The notes beneath the pieces are model-generated. The model was not told the DNA's origin, made no database searches, and saw nothing but the letters and a program-made list of their open reading frames with translations. Below, in pieces: positions 34,944-43,388 of a stretch of 64,000 nt of DNA. The stretch comes from Flavisolibacter tropicus (GTDB lineage Bacteria > Bacteroidota > Bacteroidia > Chitinophagales > Chitinophagaceae): contig NZ_CP011390.1 of NCBI RefSeq assembly GCF_001644645.1, positions 4,088,001 through 4,152,000 on the forward strand, in the 5' to 3' direction. The number at the start of each line of letters is the position of its first letter. Position 1 is the first letter of the stretch. Both the position numbers and the translations under genes were made by a program.

Positions 34944-37900
34944 ATGAGAAAACAAGTGCCCTTTTTGTTAATGACCTTATGCCTGGGGTTGTTTTCTTTT
35001 ATATCGCAAGCCCAGATTGGGTCGCTGGATACTACGTTTAACCCATTGGATATTGGCTTTAGGGCAGATGCAAATGAAACCATTCACACTATGGCGCTGC
35101 AGAGCGATGGAAAGCTTGTGATTGGTGGCGCGTTTACTTCTTATAATGATACTGCTCGCAGAGGTGTTGCCCGGTTAACTACCGATGGATATTTGGATCT
35201 TTCCTTTAATCCCGGAGCTGGTGCCAATAATGCAGTGTATGGCTTAGCTATACAGGCGGATAGTAAAATCGTGATTGGCGGGGATTTTACAACCTACAAT
35301 GGCATCTCTCGTTCTCGTATAGCGCGACTAAATGCTGATGGCTCATTGGATGGAAGTTTTGCCCCTGATTTTAATGATGCTGTGTATGCCGTGGCCGTTC
35401 AGCAAGATGGGAAGATAGTGGTAAGTGGGGCTTTTACAACTGTCAATGGCACTCCTTGTAATCACATAGCCCGCTTCAATACCGATGGAACATTGGATGC
35501 CGGCTTTACGCCCGGCAACGCTACCAACAATTCTATTTATGCTATAGCGCTGCAGCCTGATGGAAAGATTGTGATCGGGGGAAGTTTTTCTTTGTATAAT
35601 GGCACATCGCGCAATGGTGTTGCCCGCTTGAATACAGATGGTTTATTAGATCCAGCCTTTAATCCTGGAACTGGTGCTATAGGTGGTACGGTTTATTCCC
35701 TGGCTGTTCAAAGTGATGGAAAGGTGTTAATTGGTGGATACTTTACTTCTTACAATGGTGCGGCGCGAAACTACATTGCACGTATAAATGCCAATGGTAC
35801 GCTGGATACTGGTTTTACTCCCGGTACAGGCGCCACTGGCGGTGGTGTGCTGGCTATAGCTGTTCAAAGCGATGGCAAGGTGGTGATAGGGGGCTATTTT
35901 ACTTCTTACAATGGTACAACACGTAGCAGCCTGGCCCGACTGAATGCTAATGGAACGATTGATGCCTCTTTTTATCCGGGTAATGGTTTTAATGGAGGTA
36001 TTCGTTCTATAGGAATTCAAAGCGATGAAAAGCTGATAGTTAGTGGCGAGTTTACTTCTTACAATAGCGTTATTAAAAACCGTATAGCCCGCATTAATGT
36101 AAAAGGTCCTACATTAATTATCAACTCGGTAACACCCGCTGCTTTTTGCGCAGGCGCCAACTTAACGGTGTCCTATACGGTATTGGGTGTATTTACGGCC
36201 GGTAATAAGTTTACCGCCCAGATCAGTGATGCGGCTGGCCGGTTTATTTCTCCTGTCAATATTGGTACCATCGCTGGTACAGTTTCAGGCTCTATGACGG
36301 TTACCGTTCCTGTTAACGCCGATGGTGGTTCAGGCTATCGCATTCGTGTAGTAAGTGATAATCCTGCCATTGCCAGTTTTGATAATGGTAGCGATTTGAC
36401 AGTTATAGGCGCTTCTACTACCCCTTTTATTACAAACAGCAGTGCTACTACTTTTTGCGCTGGTGGCAAAGTGGTATTAACATCTTCTGCAGAAACAGGA
36501 AACTTTTGGTATGTCAATGGGGGGTATACCGGTATAACTACTCCAACCTTTACAGCAACGGTTACTGGTAGCTATACAGTAAGAACCAATGAGAATAGCT
36601 GTATGTCGGCTGCTTCAGCGGCCATGCCGGTTACTGTTACCAGCAAGCCTACAGCAACTGTTACTTATACGGGTACTCCTTTTTGCCCAACAGGTGGTGC
36701 AACGCCTACGCTAACGGGCACCAGGGGCGGTACTTTTTCTACTACTAGCGATATTGCTGTTAATGCCACTACTGGTACAGTGAACCTGAGTGTTCCAGCC
36801 GGTACCTATTCTATCGATTATACCATTCCCCCAACAGGTGGTTGCGATGCCGTAACGGTTACTACCTCTATTGCTGTTCGTCAAATGCCAGCTATTACAA
36901 CGCAACCCGTTGCCGGAGCTGTATGTACTGGAAACAATATCAGCTTTAGTGTAGCGGCAACAGGTACAAGCGTAGGATACCAATGGCGGAAAAACGGAAT
37001 AGATATTTCCGGTGCTACCGCTGCAACCTACACCATAAGCAATGCGGCTCTGACCGATGCGGGTAACTATTCAGTTAACGTGTCTAATGCCTGCGGTGCT
37101 GAAGTATCAAGATCTGTACTGCTTTCTACTGCTCAATCTATAGCTATATCTGCACAGCCTGTAGCACAAACCTTGTGTGCGGGTGGTACAGCTAGTTTTT
37201 CGGTAGTGGCTACGGGCAGTAAGCTCACATACCAATGGCGGAAAAATAATGTAAATATTGCAGGGGCTACCGGTAATACGTATGCGATTTCTAATGTGGC
37301 GGCTACTGATGCGGGCAGTTATGATGTAGTATTGTCTGGTGATTGTGCCAGCAAAACCTCCAATGCTGTAGCATTAACGGTAAATGTTCCGGTGAGCATT
37401 ACCACACAGCCCACTGCCCAGGCGGCCTGTTTAGGTGCTGCGGCCAATCTAGCGGTAAATGCTGCCGGCACAAACCTTTCTTACCAATGGCGTAAAGGCG
37501 GCAGCAATATTGCCGGGGCTACGTCAAGAACCTATACAATTGCAGCGGTAACTTCTGCAGATGCCGGTAATTATGATGTGGTGATTACAAACCCTTGTAA
37601 TACGGTAATCTCCAGTGTGGCAGCCGTAAGTATATCGCCTGCACCCTCTACCCCTGTAATTACGGCTTCAAACAATGTGCTTACTTCATCTGTTGCTAAT
37701 GGTAACCAGTGGTTTGCTAATGGTACTGCTATCAATGGCGCTACCGCAAAAACCTTATCTGCGCCTATTTCCGGTGTTTATACCGTACAGGCAACACTGG
37801 GTAGCTGTATTGCTACTTCAGCGCCTTATAATTTTGTGATCACGCGTATAGAAGGACCCGAATCATGGAATGGAGAGGTAACTGTTTATCCTAATCCTGT

Positions 37901-38108
37901 GGTGAAAATGCTTGTTATTCGTAACCCTGCTGCACGTAAACTACAAATACAGTTCTTTGATGGCAATGGTAAAAAAGTATACGAAAGCCAGCTGCGCTCC
38001 ACACAAGGAATAATTGATGTACAAGGCTTGGCTAGTGGTATTTATCGTGTAATGATCACTGATACGGCTAAACAAGAGGCTATAATGCAAAGCATCTTAA
38101 AGCTATAA
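34944..38108 (+). CDS. Secreted delta-60 repeat/Ig-like protein with type IX sorting domain
   Basis: The 1054-residue protein has a signal peptide (cleavage after SQA, about residue 24), seven delta-60 repeats (about 25-380; each with QSDGKLVIGGAFTSYN-like cores) that probably form a beta-propeller, a beta-sandwich region, three Ig-like repeats with YQWRKNG and DAGNYSV (about 650-895), and a C-terminal type IX secretion signal (about 975-1054; VTVYPNPV and GIYRVMI). It is exported to the cell surface by T9SS. Function is unknown; such proteins are usually adhesins or display scaffolds. The near-identical repeat units make it prone to recombination. Confidence 0.9.
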   Translation: MRKQVPFLLMTLCLGLFSFISQAQIGSLDTTFNPLDIGFRADANETIHTMALQSDGKLVIGGAFTSYNDTARRGVARLTTDGYLDLSFNPGAGANNAVYGLAIQADSKIVIGGDFTTYNGISRSRIARLNADGSLDGSFAPDFNDAVYAVAVQQDGKIVVSGAFTTVNGTPCNHIARFNTDGTLDAGFTPGNATNNSIYAIALQPDGKIVIGGSFSLYNGTSRNGVARLNTDGLLDPAFNPGTGAIGGTVYSLAVQSDGKVLIGGYFTSYNGAARNYIARINANGTLDTGFTPGTGATGGGVLAIAVQSDGKVVIGGYFTSYNGTTRSSLARLNANGTIDASFYPGNGFNGGIRSIGIQSDEKLIVSGEFTSYNSVIKNRIARINVKGPTLIINSVTPAAFCAGANLTVSYTVLGVFTAGNKFTAQISDAAGRFISPVNIGTIAGTVSGSMTVTVPVNADGGSGYRIRVVSDNPAIASFDNGSDLTVIGASTTPFITNSSATTFCAGGKVVLTSSAETGNFWYVNGGYTGITTPTFTATVTGSYTVRTNENSCMSAASAAMPVTVTSKPTATVTYTGTPFCPTGGATPTLTGTRGGTFSTTSDIAVNATTGTVNLSVPAGTYSIDYTIPPTGGCDAVTVTTSIAVRQMPAITTQPVAGAVCTGNNISFSVAATGTSVGYQWRKNGIDISGATAATYTISNAALTDAGNYSVNVSNACGAEVSRSVLLSTAQSIAISAQPVAQTLCAGGTASFSVVATGSKLTYQWRKNNVNIAGATGNTYAISNVAATDAGSYDVVLSGDCASKTSNAVALTVNVPVSITTQPTAQAACLGAAANLAVNAAGTNLSYQWRKGGSNIAGATSRTYTIAAVTSADAGNYDVVITNPCNTVISSVAAVSISPAPSTPVITASNNVLTSSVANGNQWFANGTAINGATAKTLSAPISGVYTVQATLGSCIATSAPYNFVITRIEGPESWNGEVTVYPNPVVKMLVIRNPAARKLQIQFFDGNGKKVYESQLRSTQGIIDVQGLASGIYRVMITDTAKQEAIMQSILKL

Positions 38109-38179
38109 TAACAATTGATGTTTGATCAAGGACAGTTAATAGGATTTTTGATTTAAAGATTTCAAGATAGTACTTATAA

Positions 38180-38207
38180 AAAAGCCCCAGCTCAGGCCGG
38201 GGCTTTT
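38180..38207. terminator. Terminator between convergent genes
   Basis: AAAAGCCCC pairs with GGGGCTTTT across a 10-base loop, with A/T tracts on both sides; it can serve both the delta-60 gene and the minus-strand beta-helix gene. Confidence 0.85.
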
Positions 38208-38248
38208 CATTTATATTCCAGAGAAGATCAGTTTATAACAACTTTGAC

Positions 38249-39649
38249 TTATTGCTTTTCATACGCACCTAGGTCCGGTAAGCTAAAGGGCCGAGGGCGG
38301 CCATCTAAGTCATTTGTAACATCGGTTGTCATACCCTTATTAAGCGCAGGTGAGCCATCTTTCAGGCGAAAGTTGTAGATACGCTCTGTGGTATTAACGT
38401 TATCAAACTGCGGATCCTGGTTCATAGCACTAGTTACCGTTGCATTAGCCGGGTTAGCGCTTACGCGCCATAGCACATGGTCAAAGTTGACAGTAAAGGC
38501 CGTTGCACCATTTTTAACTACCACTACTTCTTCTTTAACCATTCCTTCACCATCGCCCCAAAAGATGCAGTTGCGGAACAAGGCGTTTAAATCACTGGGT
38601 GTGGTTGTGGCGTTTAAGTAGTTGGATACTGTTAAAACAGGATCTTTTCGTTGCAAGTAGGCATTGGAGAAAGAAGCCACCGTGCAGTGGGTAAACTGGT
38701 AATTACCCCCCTTTGCCAATACAATGTTTTTGCCACAATTGCTAACCAAAACATTGTTTGCTTTGATGCTGGAATTAACGGCTAATATGCCCGCATCGTA
38801 GGCATTGTCGATAATAGTGTTTTCCAATACAAGCTTTGCTGTGTTGGTAGTAGATGGGTCTACGACTGTAATGCCCTGGTAAGCATTTTTGATGATGGCA
38901 TAGGTAAGGCGGTTGTTCTTACTAACGTCACTAAAGATCAAGCCAGGGAAACCGCCTGGGTAATTTCGGTAAGGCTCGTCAAGCCGATCGCTGGCAAATA
39001 CGACACGGGTGCTATCCCACTTCTCTCCGTTTACTTGTAGTGTGCCATGTACAATAAGAGGAGCATCGGCATGCATATAGATCTTACAGCCTTTATTGAT
39101 TGTTAGCGTGGCATTGGCATCAACGGTTAAGCGGCCTAAGATCACATAGGGTAAATCGCTATCCCAGGTTTCGGTACCTGTGATCTTTTTATTGCGAAGA
39201 AAATGGGCGTTTTGACCCAGCGCATCTAGTTGAATAAAAGTGCGGTTGCCGTTGTAAGAGATCTCAATGCTGTCGCGAACAATAAAAGGAAGATTGTTGG
39301 TACTGGGGTTAATGTTTACCGTAACAAAAACGTAGGCACTGTCTTTTGGTCGGATTTCCAGATCGTTCACTTCCGGACCTTTATAACCATTCACGTTTAT
39401 TTTAAACGGCGACAATAACCCACCTGCCAAGCGAATGGTGCTGATGCGAATACCTTCTTTATTATCATTAAAGATCTTGAGTTTTTGAGTAACAGAGCCG
39501 GCGGTGGTAAATACGGTATCAAAGTGAAGGGTGTCTGCTGAAGTTTGTAGCCTTGCCTGGTTGCTGGAAGTAAAACGTTCCTTTTGGCAAGCTAGCAGTA
39601 GCAGTGCTAAACAAAAGGGCAGCAATCCATACGGTACAAACTTCTTCAT
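38249..39649 (-). CDS. Beta-helix lipoprotein with choice-of-anchor Q-like end
   Basis: The 466-residue product has a lipobox LLLAC (Cys21) from the ATG at 39649, an Ig-like domain (about 35-135), and a right-handed parallel beta-helix (about 150-420; NGYKG, VDANATLTINKGCKIYMHADAP, ENTIIDNAYDAGI). The end, with DPQFDN, YNFRLKDGSPALNKG, DLDGRPRP and LGAYEKQ, is the pattern of choice-of-anchor Q proteins. The enzyme activity, if any, is unknown. It starts 14 bases after comF on the same strand and is likely co-transcribed. Confidence 0.8.
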   Translation of the reverse strand: MKKFVPYGLLPFCLALLLLACQKERFTSSNQARLQTSADTLHFDTVFTTAGSVTQKLKIFNDNKEGIRISTIRLAGGLLSPFKINVNGYKGPEVNDLEIRPKDSAYVFVTVNINPSTNNLPFIVRDSIEISYNGNRTFIQLDALGQNAHFLRNKKITGTETWDSDLPYVILGRLTVDANATLTINKGCKIYMHADAPLIVHGTLQVNGEKWDSTRVVFASDRLDEPYRNYPGGFPGLIFSDVSKNNRLTYAIIKNAYQGITVVDPSTTNTAKLVLENTIIDNAYDAGILAVNSSIKANNVLVSNCGKNIVLAKGGNYQFTHCTVASFSNAYLQRKDPVLTVSNYLNATTTPSDLNALFRNCIFWGDGEGMVKEEVVVVKNGATAFTVNFDHVLWRVSANPANATVTSAMNQDPQFDNVNTTERIYNFRLKDGSPALNKGMTTDVTNDLDGRPRPFSLPDLGAYEKQ

Positions 39650-39663
39650 ACGGTAAAAGTACA

Positions 39664-40425
39664 TTAGGATGTAGAAATACAAAGCGTTGCTATACTTAAA
39701 CGAGTGTTTGCGGCTTCTAGTATCACGCGGCCGCAAGACTCTAATGTAGCGCCTGTAGTTACTACATCATCTACCAGCAAAATATGTTGATTGGCGAGAG
39801 CTGTAGTCTCCTTTAGCTCAAACCGGTTTTCCATATTCTGCCACCGCTCCATCCTGTTTTTTCGGGTTTGGCTTTCTGTAGCGGTGGTGCGTATCACAGC
39901 CTCCTTTATAATGGGGCGCTGCCATACATCGCTAATGCCTTCACATAAAACCATGGCTTGGTTATAACCACGCTGGCGTTCTTTTTCTGGAAACAAGGGT
40001 AGGGGAACAAGTGCAGTAATATCCTGAAAGCGCGGGTTGTTGATTAGCCTATTTCCCATAAGTTGACCCAAATAGAAGCCGAGACGTTGTTGTCCTTTGT
40101 ATTTGAATTGATGAAGCAGGTGTTGGAGTGTAGCACCTTTTGTAAAGTAATAGCTGGCAGTGGCTGCTGTTACGGGTAAGCGTCCCCAAAAAATCTTTTC
40201 TACCGGGTTGTCAGCATAGCTTTCAAAATGTGTTTGGGGTAGTTTCTCCAGGCACTGCAAGCAGAGATAATGCTCTTTGTCTATAATATCTGTACCACAA
40301 CCTTCGCAGATATGTGGAAAGGCCAGATGAAGAATGGATTCGCGAAGAAGTCTGAACCACGATTGTCTGAACCGGGATTTGGGGAGATTGGATGGATTAG
40401 GAGGAAAAATGGTTTCCATTGGCAC
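39664..40425 (-). CDS. comF: ComF-family phosphoribosyltransferase-like protein
   Basis: The 253-residue protein has a zinc-binding head (CEGCG, CLQC) and the PRPP-binding motif ILLVDDVVTTGATLESC, as in ComF/GntX proteins linked to DNA uptake. The first 25 or so residues (including NPSNLPKSRFRQSWFRL) are a translation of a 38-bp intergenic repeat (40351-40404) read on the opposite strand; true homology starts around LAFPHICEGCG. No downstream ATG is available before the zinc site, so the repeat appears to supply the start. A start at the second Met (40419) is possible. Confidence 0.85.
   Translation of the reverse strand: MPMETIFPPNPSNLPKSRFRQSWFRLLRESILHLAFPHICEGCGTDIIDKEHYLCLQCLEKLPQTHFESYADNPVEKIFWGRLPVTAATASYYFTKGATLQHLLHQFKYKGQQRLGFYLGQLMGNRLINNPRFQDITALVPLPLFPEKERQRGYNQAMVLCEGISDVWQRPIIKEAVIRTTATESQTRKNRMERWQNMENRFELKETTALANQHILLVDDVVTTGATLESCGRVILEAANTRLSIATLCISTS
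40351..40404 (+). repeat. TCTGAACC repeat, copy A4, inside the comF 5' end
   Basis: A partial unit (TCTGAACCACGATT at 40351) is followed by a full unit at 40366. It overlaps the first codons of comF on the other strand, and is inverted relative to copy A5 at 40510-40543. Confidence 0.75.
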
Positions 40426-40509
40426 GTGATTAATATCTTAAGATAGACTTTTAATCCGTCCAATGAATGCATTAATGTTACTCACTATCTATAAGTGGTT
40501 CTTTTCTTC

Positions 40510-40543
40510 CCAATCCCTTAATCCACCCAAATCGTGGTTCAGA
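40510..40543 (-). repeat. TCTGAACC repeat, copy A5
   Basis: On the minus strand TCTGAACCACGATTTGGGTG starts directly after the TAG stop codon of radA. Confidence 0.75.
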
Positions 40544-41923
40544 CTAAAACAAATGCCTGTACACTTCTTCCACACGACCCATGGTGATCACTTCAATATT
40601 ATGGCGTTGTTTAAGTGTGCCTTTTTGATTGTATTTCGATACGATGATTTTTTCAAAGCCCAGTTTCTCTGCTTCGGCTATCCGCTGTTCAATACGATTA
40701 ACGGCACGGATCTCTCCACTCAAACCTACCTCACCCGCAAAACAAATGTTGTGGGGAATGGCAACATCTTCAAATGATGAAAGAAGCGCACACAGAACAG
40801 CCAGGTCAATAGAGGGGTCTTCTACTTTTAGTCCACCAGCTATGTTGAGGAAAACATCTTTCACCCCAAAATGAAAGCCGCCTCTTTTTTCCAGCACGGC
40901 TAATAGCAATTGCAAACGACGCAGATCAAAACCCGATACGGTACGTTGAGGTGTGCCGTATACCGATTGGGTAACCAGTGCTTGTACTTCAATGAGCAGA
41001 GGGCGCTGTCCTTCGATAGTAGCGGCAATAGCAATACCACTCAGTTGATCTTCTTTTTGTGTGATCAAAATTTCACTGGGGTTTGCTACAGCATTCATAC
41101 CCGTATCATTCATTTGGTAGATACCTAATTCCGATGTGCTACCAAAGCGATTCTTCAGTGTGCGTAAAATGCGGTAGGCATAATGACGATCGCCTTCAAA
41201 CTGCAGTACAGTATCTACCATATGCTCTAGTAATTTAGGACCTGCTATACTACCTTCTTTGGTAATATGCCCAATCATGAATACGGGCGTATTGGTTTCT
41301 TTCGCAAACTGCTGAAACTCGGCGGCACACTCGCGAATCTGCGATACGCTGCCGGCAGCCGATTCTATAAATGGTGACTCCAATGTTTGAATCGAATCAA
41401 CAATGATCAATTGAGGTTTTAGTTTCTTGATTTCATTGAAGATCGTTTGTGTAGATGTTTCTGTGAGGAGGAAGAAATTTTCGTTTAGAATATTCAAGCG
41501 ATCAGCTCGCATTTTTATCTGCTGCTCACTTTCTTCTCCGCTGATATAAAGAGTAACTACATCCTGTAACTGTAAACCCATTTGTAAAAAGAGCGTGGAT
41601 TTACCAATGCCTGGTTCGCCAGCTACTAATACAATACTACCAGGTACAATACCACCACCTAGTACACGGTTTAGTTCTGCATCAATGGTTACTAAGCGAG
41701 GATGCTCTTTTGTTTTAACTAAGTGAAGGGGTTGTATTTTTTTTGATGTACTGCCGTTGCCATGATAATCATCCCAATCTGCAGCAGCTGATTTTTTTGT
41801 GTCTTTTTGAATGAGTTCTTCAACAAATGTGTTCCACTGTTGACAGCTAGGACATTTGCCTAACCATTTTGCACTTTCATAACCACAGTTCTGACAAAAA
41901 AATCCTGTTTTAACTTTCGACAT
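40544..41923 (-). CDS. radA: DNA repair protein RadA
   Basis: The 459-residue protein has an N-terminal zinc finger (Cys10, 13, 24, 27), a RecA-like ATPase with Walker A GEPGIGKST, the RadA signature KNRFGS, and a C-terminal Lon-protease-like domain. It drives branch migration in recombination repair. Full length. It shares strand and probably message with comF and the beta-helix gene; a repeat pair lies in the 118-base gap. Confidence 0.95.
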   Translation of the reverse strand: MSKVKTGFFCQNCGYESAKWLGKCPSCQQWNTFVEELIQKDTKKSAAADWDDYHGNGSTSKKIQPLHLVKTKEHPRLVTIDAELNRVLGGGIVPGSIVLVAGEPGIGKSTLFLQMGLQLQDVVTLYISGEESEQQIKMRADRLNILNENFFLLTETSTQTIFNEIKKLKPQLIIVDSIQTLESPFIESAAGSVSQIRECAAEFQQFAKETNTPVFMIGHITKEGSIAGPKLLEHMVDTVLQFEGDRHYAYRILRTLKNRFGSTSELGIYQMNDTGMNAVANPSEILITQKEDQLSGIAIAATIEGQRPLLIEVQALVTQSVYGTPQRTVSGFDLRRLQLLLAVLEKRGGFHFGVKDVFLNIAGGLKVEDPSIDLAVLCALLSSFEDVAIPHNICFAGEVGLSGEIRAVNRIEQRIAEAEKLGFEKIIVSKYNQKGTLKQRHNIEVITMGRVEEVYRHLF

Positions 41924-42369
41924 GCGTTAAAATTACTTGTTTAAAAAGGAAAGTGACGGTGTTAGATGTGTTGGAGTAAGGGACAAAAGAAGCGGTGCAA
42001 TTTGCAGTAAAAAGGGCTGATCTTACGACCAACCCTTTTACTTACTAACCCATTAAATTCTAGCACTAAATTACAAATATGCCCCACATTACAAAATTAT
42101 TTTTTGGCCTTGTGAATAACTTTTAGAGAATTTTATATAAAGATTTGCAAAGGGAAAAGGGTGTGTAAGTTGTTACAAATCAATATGTTATGCTTTAGTG
42201 AAAATTAATCGGTTTTTAATGTTTAACCTGCAAAACTGTCAGCTTCAAGCTCTAGTTTTACGTCTGACTGACAAAAAATGCTAAAACTTTTGGCAAAAAA
42301 ATGACAGTCCCTGCGAATTGGTAGCTTTGGTTACAGATTTGAGGATTATTCATCAAAAGAATACGAAAA
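41924..42369. other. Divergent intergenic region with an orphan hairpin
   Basis: Between radA (minus) and the YugP-type gene (plus) lies a hairpin with two mismatches at 42010-42038 (AAAAGGGCTGATC, TTAC, GACCAACCCTTTT). Because both flanking genes point away, it terminates neither. Near 42234-42315 there are repeats of ACTGTCA/CTGACA/TGACAGT around two similar words, TGACAAAAAATG and GGCAAAAAAATGACAG, which may be regulatory. Confidence 0.45.
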
Positions 42370-43062
42370 ATGACACCTTCAATTTGGTTGGTCTCTTTAG
42401 TTTTTATTGGTATCAGTATGTTGGTCTCGGCTATTTTAAAAAGCCGTTTTAATGCCTTTAGCAAGATTCCCTTGCAGGCACGCCTGACTGGTAAAGAAGT
42501 GGCAGAGAAAATGCTCCGGGAAAACGGTATATATGATGTAAAAGTGGTTTCTGTGCCTGGTTTTTTATCTGACCACTACAACCCGGCCAATAAAACCATT
42601 AATCTTAGTCCAGAAGTTTATAATAATTACAGCATAGCCGCCGCAGCCGTAGCTGCACACGAAACAGGTCATGCTGTGCAGCACGCTACAGCCTACGCCT
42701 GGTTAACGCTGCGTAGTAAGCTGGTTCCTGCGGTACAGTTTAGCTCTACCATTGTAAACTGGGTACTGTTGATTGGCGTAATCATGGCTTCCTCCGGGAA
42801 CCCTACTTTATTACTGGTAGGTATCGTTTTGTTTGCTGTTACGGTACTGTTTTCAGTAATTACCCTGCCTGTAGAGTTTGATGCCAGCCGCCGGGCTCTG
42901 GCTTGGTTAAACCATACGAATGTCACCAATCGGGAAGAATACCCAAAGGCTAAGAATGCCTTAACCTGGGCGGCAATGACCTATGTGGTAGCTGCACTGG
43001 CAGCTATAGCTACCTTGGTACAGTATATATTGATTTATATGGGCGGCCGAAACCGCAATTAA
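42370..43062 (+). CDS. Membrane zinc metallopeptidase, YugP family
   Basis: The 230-residue integral membrane protein has an N-terminal helix, the zinc motif AAHETGHAVQHA (HExGH form), and three further membrane segments (about 118-140, 142-162 and 200-224). It belongs to the neutral zinc metallopeptidase family PF04298, of unknown substrate. Length fits the family. It is monocistronic with its own terminator. Confidence 0.88.
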   Translation: MTPSIWLVSLVFIGISMLVSAILKSRFNAFSKIPLQARLTGKEVAEKMLRENGIYDVKVVSVPGFLSDHYNPANKTINLSPEVYNNYSIAAAAVAAHETGHAVQHATAYAWLTLRSKLVPAVQFSSTIVNWVLLIGVIMASSGNPTLLLVGIVLFAVTVLFSVITLPVEFDASRRALAWLNHTNVTNREEYPKAKNALTWAAMTYVVAALAAIATLVQYILIYMGGRNRN

Positions 43063-43388
43063 TGGTAGCATCTAAAATTAATAGCAGCCTCCGGTTTTAA
43101 ACTGGGGGCTTTTTGTTTTGTGTGACCACTATATGCATTGGAAACCGTAAAATTCTATCGGACATAAATAACAGTCCTTTCTTTAAAAGCAAATCCTAAA
43201 TAGTCTACCAGTTTGTAGGCTTTTTAACCTATATAAGCAAGTAGTGCTCTTGTTGTTTTTACAACAAGAACCCCTGTTTTTGTTTAAAACGGCCACTTGT
43301 TAAGTGCTTGGGGATCGTAAAAGCATAAATATTTGTTATAATATCATTAATTGAAGAGTTATATTTACTTGCTTTAAAAAACATACAC
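43063..43388. other. Intergenic region upstream of the second SusC gene
   Basis: It contains the terminator at 43086 and AT-rich sequence. ATATTTAC at about 43363, near TAnnTTTG, may be the promoter box of the SusC gene. GTTGTTTTTACAACAAGAAC (43251) can form a small hairpin GTTGT/ACAAC. No gene. Confidence 0.5.
43086..43118 (+). terminator. Terminator after the YugP-type gene
   Basis: AGCCTCCGGTTT pairs with AAACTGGGGGCT (two G-U pairs) and is followed by TTTTGTTTTG. Confidence 0.75.

Noticed and set aside
42280..42330. Possible sigma-54 promoter (TTGGCA and TGC) upstream of the YugP-type gene
   Set aside because: The spacing between GG and GC is about 20 bases, not the required 10.
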